From Bacteroidaceae bacterium (GTDB lineage Bacteria; Bacteroidota; Bacteroidia; Bacteroidales; Bacteroidaceae), in contig JAFTAJ010000045.1 in NCBI GenBank assembly GCA_017458585.1, forward strand, positions 109,179 to 173,178: DNA of 64,000 bases, written 5' to 3'. The translations under genes and the position numbers were made by a program. Of the stretch, positions 35,053-43,492 are shown piece after piece. The notes beneath the pieces are model-generated. The model did not search any database and had not been told where the DNA came from. It was given only the letters and a program-made list of their open reading frames with translations. Numbering within the stretch: position 1 is the stretch's first letter; every line of letters starts with the position of its first letter.

Positions 35053-37908
35053 TTATTTCAACTCGAAGGGGAGGGATTTGCATGCGTTTGGGGCGCGGAT
35101 GCGCATAGAGGCTGCGAGCGTGGGGGCTACGCGGTCGACGCTTGCGGGGTCGGCCACTACTTTATGCGACACGCCGGTGCCATAGAAGAGTATTGGGAAG
35201 AGTACGCTGGACTCCCTAACGAGCTTGGTGTAGCCGGTGGTCTCGTTGGCGAGATGCCATCCCGGAGCCACCTGCACCATTATGTCGCCAGAGAGGCGTG
35301 GGTTGTAGCTATTGCGTATGCGGTCGATACCGGGTGTCCACGCTCCGAGCAGCAGTCGCTGCGCGGAATAGGCGTCCTTGACTCCCTCTGACTGCAGAAG
35401 AAGCTCCTGACAGCGGTCGAGCACCTCACCGAAGGAGAGCTGACGCTGCTCTATGAGTTTATGGTTGAGGTATATCTGATTGCCATAGGTGGTCTCCACA
35501 TAGTTACCCTGTCCGTAGAGGGCTATGAGCATCATGTTGAGGAGATTGGCCGTACGGTCGATATAGAAGTTGCCGGTAGGTATGCGGTAAGCATCAAGGT
35601 CGGTGGTCTCCGGCTCTGCCGTTGCGGTGGAGGTGAGCACAAAGAGCGCGTTGCCCTGCCCCACGCTCTGCTCGGCAGTGGAGATGAGGTTGGCGACCAT
35701 GCGGTCGAGCTGGAGGTAGGTTTCCTCGGGAGTGGTGCCGGAGTCAAGGGCGGTAAAGGTGACCGCGAGATAGTCGGGCACCTCATCGTTGCCAATGGTG
35801 GTGTAGCGGAAGCAGGACTGCGCCATGCTGCCGACTAACTCATTGACCATTGACCATTGACCATTGACTGTTGACCGTTGACCATTGACTATTGACCATT
35901 GACCATTGACGGCAGCAATCCACGAAGGGAGCTGTGCGCCGTAGTATGTAGTGCCGGCCCATAGGCCGCTGGTCTTGTCTATCCAATAGGCACCATCGGC
36001 AGCATGGCCTGCGCTGAGTATGGCGGCATCAGCATAGGGGGCAAAGGTATAGACGAGTGCCTTACCCTCGGAGGCCACCTTGAGTTCGTCGCCGATAGTA
36101 GAGACTTGCACATTGCGAGGGGAGAACTGCTCGATAGTGTTGATGCCACGCTGACGGGTGTCCTCCACGCAATAGGCGGGGCGCAGCGTGCTACGGTCGA
36201 GCCACTGGAGGTCGATGATGCCGTGGTCGTAAGGCACAGTGCCCGTAGCCAGAGTAGCTATCGAGGAGGCACGGTTGGGCTCATAGTTGGGGTATGCGGC
36301 ATTGGGGAGCACGCAGCCCTGCTCCATGAGCAGGCGGAAGCCACCCTCTCCGAACAGGGGCATATAGGCATCGAGCAAATCGCTGCGCAGTCCGTCGATA
36401 GTTACATTCACCACGACACGGGGTATGCTCTGCCCTGCGGCAGACACTCCTAATGGCATCACAAATACTCCCGTCAGTACTAGCGGTGCGATAGAGTTTT
36501 TGATGGTATGGCTCTCCGGCTCGCGGACTTCCGCAGGCTTGGTCTTACGATTCCTTATGGCAAGGATGACATTGGTGAGGCTACGCAACAGCAGCACCAA
36601 GAACAATATCTTGGCCGCAGGGCTTACATACTGCGGTATAGCGGGCAGGGAAAGCAGAAAGATTGCCAACACTGCCAAGGCCACAGCATGGTAGTACCAA
36701 TAGCAACGGCGACGGCCTCCCTTTATCTGCCAATAGAGACCCACCAGTGGCAAGGGGTTGAGCACCCAGATGAGCCAGTTGCTACCTACGGTGGGATGGG
36801 CGGAGAAGAAGAAGAGGAATGCCACCAATATGCCTGCCAATCCCTGCAAGAGGAGCAGAGCTGTATCGACAGGCCAAATGATACGGCCACGCCTCCACTC
36901 GCAGATGCCCAATACGAGCACAACCAGGAGGAGGAAGATGGCCACAGCCAAAGGCGAGAAGAGGAGGCTGGGCCGCTCCACGATGGGAGGCAGGTCAACG
37001 AGGCGATGTTTCTCTGCGGCAAAGAGGCGCAGGGTGCCCGTGGGCTCAATAATCACTGTGTTGGTGAAGTCTTGCTGCATTATCAGCGGAGCAAACTCCA
37101 GCTCGCGACCCGTGGCAGGGATGTCGGCCTCACTACCCAGCAGGAGGTCCTGTCCAAACATCGCCCACGGATGGTTGCGGCAATAGAAATGGACTGCATC
37201 GCGCAGACTGCGCTCGGTGGGGCGCTCGGGGTAGCGGAGCTTGCCGTCGAGGCACTCCTCTATCTTGTCGCGCACACGAGTGGCGCAGTTGTCGAAGAAG
37301 AAATTGTAGCGATAGACACAGTTCTCGGGCTTGCAGTTGAGCAACAGGGCATCAAGCAACCGCTGGGCCTCAGCGGCTGTGACATTGAGCACCTGCTCCT
37401 CCACATACTGTCCATTGCGGCGATACTGCTCAAGGAAGAGCTTGGTGGGCTGCATGGCACAGAGGTAGTCGGTGTGGCCCAAGGCAAAGCGCAAGGCGAA
37501 GTTGCCGGAGTTGAAGTCAAAGACACCGTAGTTGAAGGTCCAGTCGAAAGTTCGAGAGTTCGAAAGTTCGAGAGTTCGAGAGTTGTCCTGCTCGCTCCCC
37601 ACGGTGCATATACGGATAGCCGTGTGGCCATAGTACTCATATATGGCGCGGCCCGACCCGCAGGTGAGGAGGCTCACCTGGAGAGCCGGTCCCTCGAGGC
37701 TGTCGGTGGACATGCGGCTGTCGGCAACATGGCTGAGCATGTCGCTGTGGACCAGCGCACCAAGACTGTCTCTTACGGCACGCTGACGGGCAGTGAGGGC
37801 AGCATCCCTCTGGCGCAGGTCCTGAAGCAGCTCACCCTGCGCCATGGCAGCACCTGCGCTGGCAAACACCAGCACAAGCATCAACAGCCATCTACTCATC
37901 GCGCGCAT
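35053..37908 (-). CDS. Fusion: DUF4105 (Lnb-like) domain, membrane region and alkaline-phosphatase-type domain
   Basis: A 951-residue protein. A signal peptide (about 1-23) is followed by a DUF4105 domain (about 75-260; GHTAIRI, FDWTFNYGVFDF, YNFFFDNCATRVRDKI). Four or five membrane helices follow at about 310-460. At about 470-495 a second signal-like segment (PLVLTGVFVMPLGVSAAG) leads into an alkaline-phosphatase/phosphodiesterase domain (VVVNVTIDGLRSDLL, NRASSIATLATGTVPYDHGI). The internal signal-like stretch suggests fusion of two separate genes. GGTCAAT heptads (35840-35914) and eight-base GAACTCTC repeats (37548-37585) are embedded in the coding sequence. It is probably an envelope hydrolase; the substrate is unknown. 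Confidence 0.75.
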   Translation of the reverse strand: MRAMSRWLLMLVLVFASAGAAMAQGELLQDLRQRDAALTARQRAVRDSLGALVHSDMLSHVADSRMSTDSLEGPALQVSLLTCGSGRAIYEYYGHTAIRICTVGSEQDNSRTLELSNSRTFDWTFNYGVFDFNSGNFALRFALGHTDYLCAMQPTKLFLEQYRRNGQYVEEQVLNVTAAEAQRLLDALLLNCKPENCVYRYNFFFDNCATRVRDKIEECLDGKLRYPERPTERSLRDAVHFYCRNHPWAMFGQDLLLGSEADIPATGRELEFAPLIMQQDFTNTVIIEPTGTLRLFAAEKHRLVDLPPIVERPSLLFSPLAVAIFLLLVVLVLGICEWRRGRIIWPVDTALLLLQGLAGILVAFLFFFSAHPTVGSNWLIWVLNPLPLVGLYWQIKGGRRRCYWYYHAVALAVLAIFLLSLPAIPQYVSPAAKILFLVLLLRSLTNVILAIRNRKTKPAEVREPESHTIKNSIAPLVLTGVFVMPLGVSAAGQSIPRVVVNVTIDGLRSDLLDAYMPLFGEGGFRLLMEQGCVLPNAAYPNYEPNRASSIATLATGTVPYDHGIIDLQWLDRSTLRPAYCVEDTRQRGINTIEQFSPRNVQVSTIGDELKVASEGKALVYTFAPYADAAILSAGHAADGAYWIDKTSGLWAGTTYYGAQLPSWIAAVNGQWSIVNGQRSTVNGQWSMVNELVGSMAQSCFRYTTIGNDEVPDYLAVTFTALDSGTTPEETYLQLDRMVANLISTAEQSVGQGNALFVLTSTATAEPETTDLDAYRIPTGNFYIDRTANLLNMMLIALYGQGNYVETTYGNQIYLNHKLIEQRQLSFGEVLDRCQELLLQSEGVKDAYSAQRLLLGAWTPGIDRIRNSYNPRLSGDIMVQVAPGWHLANETTGYTKLVRESSVLFPILFYGTGVSHKVVADPASVDRVAPTLAASMRIRAPNACKSLPFELK

Positions 37909-37937
37909 ACGTACCTTATTTATTATTATAACGGCTG

Positions 37938-37945
37938 CAAAGGTA
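37938..37945 (-). promoter_or_regulatory. -7 box for the DUF4105-phosphatase gene
   Basis: On the minus strand TACCTTTG, an exact match, 30 bases before the start. Confidence 0.5.
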
Positions 37946-37974
37946 ATACTTTTTTTTCAATACACAAAACAAAC

Positions 37975-38001
37975 AAGCCGCCTCGTTGAACGAGACGGCT
38001 T
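37975..38001 (-). terminator. Rho-independent terminator of the dockerin-type protein gene
   Basis: AAGCCGCCTCGTT (37975-37987) and AACGAGACGGCTT (37989-38001) form a 13-bp stem with one mismatch. On the minus strand it is followed by GTTTGTTTTG. Confidence 0.75.
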
Positions 38002-38024
38002 GCATATTGCTTGGATTCTATTGA

Positions 38025-38582
38025 TTATTCGCCAGAACCGTTGATGATGATGTCGTAGATCTTTACAACGTCAGCGGTGTTGATAGCCTCGTCGCCATTG
38101 ACATTGCAATCTTCACGGGTAAAGCCGCTAGCCTCGCCCTTCTCAATGAAGGTGTAAACAGCCACTACGTCAGCTGTGTTAACATTGCCGTCCTTGTTAA
38201 CATCACCGGCCTTTTGGGGCTCTGCCTTCTCCTGGAAGGTAGCACTTACGGACATGTTCTTGCTGATAGCAGCGATGGTGTAGGTGCCCTCCTCAGTTAC
38301 GTCGGCCAGCACGTCGGTGCCGTCAACCAACAGGGTAGCGAGCTCATAGCCCTCATCGGGAGTGATAACGAGCACTACATCCTCACCGGTGTTGATGGTA
38401 GCGGTAGCTACAGAGTTCTGAGATACTGCACCAGTACCCTCGATCTCAATCTGGCCACCTTCGCCAGTACTAACAGATACGGTAAAACGCTTGTTGCCGG
38501 CAACATCGTTGTCGCCTGCTGCGAAAGCCTGACCTGCCACAGCAGCCAGCATAACGCACATTGAAAGTAAAATCTTCTTCAT
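38025..38582 (-). CDS. Secreted protein with Ig-like and dockerin-type domains
   Basis: A 185-residue exported protein: a signal peptide (1-22, AFA), a beta-sandwich (about 32-120), then two EF-hand-like dockerin repeats, GDVNKDGNVNTADVVAVYTF and CNVNGDEAINTADVVKIYDI (about 128-182). The calcium-binding DxNxDGxxN pattern is complete in the first and altered in the second. In clostridia dockerins attach proteins to cohesin scaffolds. The GH31 protein at 43493-47437 carries a cohesin-like domain, so an interaction is conceivable but unproven. Confidence 0.75.
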   Translation of the reverse strand: MKKILLSMCVMLAAVAGQAFAAGDNDVAGNKRFTVSVSTGEGGQIEIEGTGAVSQNSVATATINTGEDVVLVITPDEGYELATLLVDGTDVLADVTEEGTYTIAAISKNMSVSATFQEKAEPQKAGDVNKDGNVNTADVVAVYTFIEKGEASGFTREDCNVNGDEAINTADVVKIYDIIINGSGE

Positions 38583-38658
38583 AATTATAACTGTTTTTAG
38601 TTTTTAAATATCGTGAAGTTGAAAGGTGTTGGACTCATATTCCGCCACTTTTGCTGTG

Positions 38659-38690
38659 CAAATATATAACATTATAATTTAACGAACAAA
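38659..38690 (-). promoter_or_regulatory. Promoter of the dockerin-type protein gene
   Basis: Minus strand: TTTG (38687-38690), 20 bases, TATATTTG (38659-38666). Exact boxes and spacing. Confidence 0.7.
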
Positions 38691-38799
38691 TATTTGGGCA
38701 TTTTTTTTTGTTTTTTTTATGTTATCCCTCAAAACTGGCGAAAAAAAACCAAAAGTTCACGCTATCTCTGGCCATGCTCTGTGTGTTTGGCGCTTCATG

Positions 38800-39191
38800 A
38801 CAAAAACCTTAAATACCCCAATGAGATGATGGTGCTACGCACCTGCTCATTATGCTTGTCCAAAAGACTGAAAGCAAGCTTTCCCTCTTTTTCCCAACCA
38901 TCATGAGGCGACAAATCGCCATCATCTCTTTGGAAAAACACAGAAAAATACTATCGTCCTGTTATCTGCCCGTTATCTACCCGTTAACTACCTCTAACTT
39001 ACTCCTAATATCCTTACTCCAACATAAGATGTATTTTCTTTGTTTTTCTTGGCTGTGCGGTAAAGCCGCAGGCTGTCGATGGGGGCACGCAAAGAACTGG
39101 TTAAGCTTGCTTAGACAGGGCGTTGCCTGCCACCTGTCGAACAATGCTCGCAAGAGCATACCGCACAGACAAGGGTTTTCTCGGTATTTGT
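38800..39191. repeat. Paired convergent cloverleaf locus 2
   Basis: Left element: box ACAAAAACCTTAAATACCC (38800-38818), closing stem CCAATGAGATGATGG (38818-38832) with CCATCATCTCTTTGG (38919-38933), hairpin GGTGC-TAC-GCACC, arm CTCATTATG/CATCATGAG, hairpin GGCGA-CAAA-TCGCC, and inner box AAAAACACAGAAAAATAC. Right element, inverted: inner box about 39029-39048, stem CTTGGCTGTGCGGTA (39048-39062) with TACCGCACAGACAAG (39159-39173), hairpins AGCC-GCA-GGCT and ATGCTC-GCAA-GAGCAT, and outer box GGGTTTTCTCGGTATTTGT (39173-39191). The 38583-39232 gap holds no gene otherwise. Confidence 0.8.
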
Positions 39192-39232
39192 TTTATCGCT
39201 GACACACAATTTCACCTGCAAGCACTTTTGCC

Positions 39233-39769
39233 CTACACAGTGAGCAGCGTATCAAGCAGCACCCCTTCGGGGAAGACATCGCGTCCGTGCAGCCCCTCGT
39301 CGGTTATCTCCATGAGGAAGGAGATGAGTATCTTGCGGGGCTGGAACTTCTTGACCAGATTGTAGGCTGCCAGAGCTGTGCCGCCGGTGGCGAGGAGATC
39401 GTCGTGGATAAGGACCACATCATCGTGAGTGATGGCATCGCTGGCTATCTCCAGGGTGTCGGTGCCGTACTCTTTGGTGTATGTCTCGCTGATAGTGGCC
39501 GTAGGCAACTTGCCGGGCTTACGCGCAAGGACAAAGCCAGCGTGGAGCTCCTTGCTCAAGATAGAACCCATCAGAAAGCCGCGCGACTCGAGGCCGACTA
39601 TCTTGGTGATGCCCTCGTCCCTGTAGCGGCTGACGAGCATGTCGGTCATCACATCGATACACTCAGGATTGATAAACCACGAGGTGATGTCGCGGAAATT
39701 GATGCCCTTGGTAGGGAAGTCGGGCACGCAGCGAAGATTGTCAATCAAAAACTGTTTGGGGTCTTTCAT
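39233..39769 (-). CDS. apt: Adenine phosphoribosyltransferase
   Basis: A 178-residue enzyme salvaging adenine to AMP with PRPP. The PRPP-binding motif is VVLIHDDLLATGGTA. The N-terminal VPDFPTKGINFRDIT and the substrate loop ESRGFLMGSILSKEL are conserved. Length is typical. The right half of cloverleaf locus 2 ends 42 bases past the stop. Confidence 0.95.
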   Translation of the reverse strand: MKDPKQFLIDNLRCVPDFPTKGINFRDITSWFINPECIDVMTDMLVSRYRDEGITKIVGLESRGFLMGSILSKELHAGFVLARKPGKLPTATISETYTKEYGTDTLEIASDAITHDDVVLIHDDLLATGGTALAAYNLVKKFQPRKILISFLMEITDEGLHGRDVFPEGVLLDTLLTV

Positions 39770-39986
39770 GATTAGAGCTTTACAATGAGATTACAAAATT
39801 ACTTTATTTTCCGCACATACGTCACCTATTCATGAAAAAATATTGCTGTCCCCTAAAAGTTTTTTACTAGGAAAGCCACTTTTTCAGAGCCACCAGACGA
39901 AATCTTAAGCGGACCTCTCGGAAAATAAGGCGGACTTCGCGGGAAATAAAACAGCTCTCGCTGGGCAAAATGCAGAGCAAATTCTA
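39770..39986. other. Gap with two GCGGAC...GGAAAATAA repeats
   Basis: No gene. Two imperfect copies of a roughly 24-base motif of the form TAAGCGGACnTCnCGGnAAAA occur at about 39902-39950, followed by a partial third. They lead into the 22-bp palindrome array. Confidence 0.4.
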
Positions 39987-40094
39987 TTTTCTTAGTTAAG
40001 AAAAGAATTTTTCTTAGTTAAGGAAAGACGTTTTCTTAGTTAAGGTTAGGACTTTTCTTAGCTAAGAACAGACGTTTTCTTAGCTAAGAAAAAC
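39987..40094. repeat. Five palindromes of TTTTCTTAGYTAAGAAAA at exact 22-bp period
   Basis: Copies start at 39987, 40009, 40031, 40053 and 40075. The last and first are near-perfect 18-bp palindromes; the middle copies vary on the right arm. The 22-bp step is close to two helical turns, so the dyads lie on one face of DNA. The array lies between apt and the SUMF1-like gene, upstream of the apt start on its strand. Confidence 0.85.
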
Positions 40095-40135
40095 AAATGA
40101 GCTCAGAGATAATTCATACGCCCTCAGCAAAAAAC

Positions 40136-40195
40136 ACAATCTGTGCTGCACTCTCATAGCCTTAACGGCTATTTAGTTTGTGCAGCACAGATTGT
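40136..40195 (-). terminator. Long terminator hairpin of the SUMF1-like operon
   Basis: ACAATCTGTGCTGCAC (40136-40151) and GTGCAGCACAGATTGT (40180-40195) form a perfect 16-bp stem with an inner ATAGCC...GGCTAT hairpin. The minus-strand flank is GTTTTTTGC. Confidence 0.75.
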
Positions 40196-40224
40196 TCTTA
40201 TTTCTTTCTTATCTATGTTAGGAA

Positions 40225-41073
40225 CTAAAGGGCGAGACGGAGCCCGAGGGTGAGGCCCGTGAACGTGGGCGTGCCGCTGAGGCGAGTAGCCGCACGGCAG
40301 CCAGCGGCGTTGTTGCTCCAGCTGCCACCACGGTCGACACGGTAGGAGCCCGAGGTGGGGCCGGTGGGATTGGTCTGTGCTTCGCTGCTGTACCCACCGT
40401 ACCAGTCCTGACACCATTCCCACACATTGCCACTCATGTCGTAGATGCCCAACTCGTTGGGATGCTTGGAGGCTACGGAGTGGGTCTTGTTGTCAGAGTT
40501 GCTGGAGTACCACGCCACTTCGTCAATATCGTTACTGCCGCTGTACTGATAGTGCATACTCTTGTTGCCTCCACGCGCGGCGAACTCCCACTCCGCCTCC
40601 GTGGGCAGACGAAACTTCTCGCCCGTAAGCTCGTTGAGCTTGGCGATGAAAGTCTGGCAGTCGTTCCAGCTTACCTGCTCTACAGGCAACCTGTCTCCTT
40701 TCCAGTTGCTGGGGTTAGAGCCCATCACGGCTTCCCACAGTTCTTGCGTCACCTCGGTCTGGCCTATGTAGTAACTGCCCAGCGTTACCTGATGGGCGGG
40801 CTTCTCAGCGCTATAAGCATCAGTCTGTTCAGCGGTAGCTCCCATCATGAATGTGCCGCCCTCCACGGGCATCATGGTGAAGGCCACACCCTCAACCACG
40901 AAAGACTGCTTCTTCATCTCCAGCGCATCGCCGTTAATGATGTAGTTGTAGATGGCGACCACATCAGTAGTATTTACATTGGTGTCGCTGTTGACATCAA
41001 ATTTTGCCTTTTGTGCATTGGCCGCAATGGCTATCATTGCGATTACGGCGAAAGAAAACAGAAGCCTTTTCAT
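40225..41073 (-). CDS. Secreted SUMF1/FGE-like protein with half dockerin
   Basis: The ATG at 41073 overlaps the upstream gene's stop in TAATG and gives a good signal peptide (MKRLLFSFAVIAMIAIAANAQ). A single dockerin-like repeat (FDVNSDTNVNTTDVVAIYNY) follows, then a formylglycine-generating-enzyme-like domain (GGTFMMGATAEQTDAYSAEKP, FRLPTEAEWEFAARGG, GNVWEWCQDW, VDRGGSWSNNAAGCRAATR). The paired catalytic cysteines of true FGE do not appear: only one cysteine lies in the GGSW...R segment. It is likely a structural or binding member. A long terminator follows. Confidence 0.8.
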   Translation of the reverse strand: MKRLLFSFAVIAMIAIAANAQKAKFDVNSDTNVNTTDVVAIYNYIINGDALEMKKQSFVVEGVAFTMMPVEGGTFMMGATAEQTDAYSAEKPAHQVTLGSYYIGQTEVTQELWEAVMGSNPSNWKGDRLPVEQVSWNDCQTFIAKLNELTGEKFRLPTEAEWEFAARGGNKSMHYQYSGSNDIDEVAWYSSNSDNKTHSVASKHPNELGIYDMSGNVWEWCQDWYGGYSSEAQTNPTGPTSGSYRVDRGGSWSNNAAGCRAATRLSGTPTFTGLTLGLRLAL

Positions 41074-41864
41074 TATCGTACCCAAATCTTCTGTCCCTTA
41101 ACTACATAGACACCCTTGGGCAGTTTGGCCAGGTCAGCGGGAGCCACGCCCTTGGCTATCCTTACGCCAGAGATGTTATACACATCCACAGGCGCACCGT
41201 CGGCAACGGCCACCGCAGCCTCTACACCAGTAATATCGTCGTAGTCGAGGTGATTGGAGGTGAGCAGCTGTGTCAGTTCGCCGCCGTTAAGCTTGATGTA
41301 GCAGCGCGACGGATAAATCTGCGGCACTTGGCTGGCATTGACGAAAGCAGCGGTAGCATTGTCCTTGGCGATGATGCCATACATGCCCTCGGTGCCCTGC
41401 TTGACGGTAGCGCCGGAGAACTGTACGGTGGTGCCGGTGTTGTCCTCAAAGGTAAGCTCTGCCTCGCCGACAGTGATGTTTGCCTCCTTGAGTTGGATAG
41501 TGCGCACGCCATTGTCCTGAGTGGAGTATAGGATATAGGGAGTCTTGGCCTTGAGGCCGTCGCGCTTCACATCCTTAAAGTTGAGCTTGGTCTCTGTGCC
41601 TGTGTTCTCCACTCCCACGAGAGTCTCCAGACGGCAGTCGGCGCCGAAGATTTCGTTGATCTCTGCCTCGGTAAGCGAAACGGGCAGGCAGATGGTGTTC
41701 CATCCCTTGTAGATATAGCGATAGAGGGTAAGGTCAACAGTCTGCCCATCGTAGGCAGAGAGGTCCTTGGGATTGACCGTGTTGGTGACAACGGTATCGG
41801 CATTGACGATGCCTGCAACATTGACCATTAAGGCCACGATGATTAGAAGTAATGATTTTTTCAT
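41073..41864 (-). CDS. Secreted beta-rich protein with type IX-like sorting tail
   Basis: A 263-residue exported protein (signal peptide 1-22). Residues 45-200 contain YKGWNTICLPVSLTEAEI and KTPYILYST, a module frequent near the C terminus of Bacteroidales surface proteins. The tail is VYNISGVRIAKG...LPKGVYVVKGQKIWVR. It is translationally coupled to the downstream SUMF1-like gene (TAATG). The start is preceded by AAACAAC(C) seven- to eight-base repeats. No enzymatic motif was found. Confidence 0.65.
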   Translation of the reverse strand: MKKSLLLIIVALMVNVAGIVNADTVVTNTVNPKDLSAYDGQTVDLTLYRYIYKGWNTICLPVSLTEAEINEIFGADCRLETLVGVENTGTETKLNFKDVKRDGLKAKTPYILYSTQDNGVRTIQLKEANITVGEAELTFEDNTGTTVQFSGATVKQGTEGMYGIIAKDNATAAFVNASQVPQIYPSRCYIKLNGGELTQLLTSNHLDYDDITGVEAAVAVADGAPVDVYNISGVRIAKGVAPADLAKLPKGVYVVKGQKIWVR

Positions 41865-41908
41865 AATATTGGTTGTTTAGTTGTTTGGTTGTTTATTCGT
41901 TTGGGTGT

Positions 41909-43471
41909 TTAATGGTTTTTTATTCTTGCCGGAGTGCCCACTACCACGCTGTATGGCTGCACATTGCGAGTAACCACGGAGCCCGCGCCTATGACGGCAC
42001 CCTTGCCAATGGTTACGCCGGGCAAGATGATGGCTCGCGGTCCGATGAGCACATTGTCCTCTATGTGCACCGGGCCACGAGTATTGAGGTCGCGGTCAGC
42101 GGGCACCAAGCGCAATGTCTCGCTGTCGGTCTTGCCAAACTGGTAGTCGGTTATAAGCACATTGGCGCCAATCTTGACATGGTTGCCTATCTTCACCTCG
42201 CGGATAGCATTGATGCGCACACCGCGCTCCATATTGACTTCGTCGCCTATTATCAATTTGGGCGTGTAGTTGCCTGTGTTGATGCACTCCAGATGCATGC
42301 CGGGCTTGGCGCAGAAGTTGGTGCCAATGGTAATATATCTGTTGCCGTCGGTGAAGAGCGGTCCCTCCACAACACAACCGCGCCCCACCTTCATGCGATG
42401 GCGGAAACGGAAAGTGGTGAGGTTTTTCTTAAACCTGTTCCAGGCCTTGGTGACCACGGTGTTGCATACCAGCACCACAATGATGCCTACGATGAAGGTG
42501 ATAACCTTACGCAGCACTCTGCCCAAGAAGCGGAACACGCGGCCCCACAACTTTGGCGACACACAACGCTTGAGAGCCGACACCACGGGGCGGAAACCAA
42601 GGTTCTGCTTCACAGTGCTGCGGCTCACCTTGCCCTCTATGCCCTTGATGCTGCGACGAAGCACAAACAGACGGAATATCTGGGGGAACATGAAGTCGCT
42701 GACGCGGCTCTTCATCTTCATCGTGGTGTAAGGCGAGATGGGCGTAGGCTTGTCTTCGTAGTGGTCGTACACGCCCAGCAGATTCTTCACATAGCTGCGC
42801 ACGGGGTCGTTGACCTCTGCTATATAGTCGATGCCCGCATCCTCAAAGAGCGTGGGGTTATAGATAAAGTTCTGCTTGGCTGCAAGCACGATATGCAGCA
42901 GCAGCGGCACGGCGGGAATACCGGAGCCGGCCCCAAACTCCCTGGGGTTGTAGCCGCGTATCATATCTGTGCGCAGGATGTTGCGGCTGACCTCGATAAT
43001 GCCCATAGACACCGACTGCAAGAAGTCGTCGGCATCCACATACTGCACCATCGGCTTCTTGGCATTGTCGTTTGACACCAGGTGCACAAGGCCCACCTCA
43101 TTGTTCTCCAGCACTTCGAGCAGCGCACCGAAGTGTCCTACACGGATGACATTGCGTGCATCGAGCAACCATATATACTTGCTGCGCGACGCAATACCTT
43201 GGTTGAGGGTAAAGGTGAAACTATTGTCCTGACTCAGGTTCTCCGTATTGCTGACATAGTGGAATGGCACCCTGCCCTCAAAGAGTTTCACCATGTTAGA
43301 AGTGCCGTCGGTGGAGTCGTTGTCAACGACGATTATCTCTATACGCTCAAGCACATTGGCATCAAGGAGCGCCAGCTTCTGCAGCTGCTCCTTTAGTTGC
43401 AACTCATTGTTGCGGGCGCTGATACATAGTGTCAGCGTCTTGCCGTAGCTGAATGTCAATTGTGAAGGCAT
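41909..43471 (-). CDS. Bifunctional GT2 glycosyltransferase / hexapeptide acyltransferase
   Basis: A 520-residue fusion. Residues about 10-270 form a GT-A family 2 glycosyltransferase ([28 protein letters not shown]). A membrane-like helix ([18 protein letters not shown]) lies near 330-350. Residues about 365-520 form a left-handed beta-helix acyltransferase ([56 protein letters not shown] in repeats, ending GTPARI). It suggests transfer of a sugar and O- or N-acylation in surface polysaccharide assembly. Substrates are unknown. CTAACTC heptads sit just before the ATG. Confidence 0.85.
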   Translation of the reverse strand: MPSQLTFSYGKTLTLCISARNNELQLKEQLQKLALLDANVLERIEIIVVDNDSTDGTSNMVKLFEGRVPFHYVSNTENLSQDNSFTFTLNQGIASRSKYIWLLDARNVIRVGHFGALLEVLENNEVGLVHLVSNDNAKKPMVQYVDADDFLQSVSMGIIEVSRNILRTDMIRGYNPREFGAGSGIPAVPLLLHIVLAAKQNFIYNPTLFEDAGIDYIAEVNDPVRSYVKNLLGVYDHYEDKPTPISPYTTMKMKSRVSDFMFPQIFRLFVLRRSIKGIEGKVSRSTVKQNLGFRPVVSALKRCVSPKLWGRVFRFLGRVLRKVITFIVGIIVVLVCNTVVTKAWNRFKKNLTTFRFRHRMKVGRGCVVEGPLFTDGNRYITIGTNFCAKPGMHLECINTGNYTPKLIIGDEVNMERGVRINAIREVKIGNHVKIGANVLITDYQFGKTDSETLRLVPADRDLNTRGPVHIEDNVLIGPRAIILPGVTIGKGAVIGAGSVVTRNVQPYSVVVGTPARIKNH

Positions 43472-43492
43472 ATCTGAGTTAGGAGTTAGGAA

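Noticed and set aside
38800..39191. Integron attC-like sites
   Set aside because: The paired arms lack the RYYYAAC/GTTRRRY core sites and no integron integrase or cassette genes occur.
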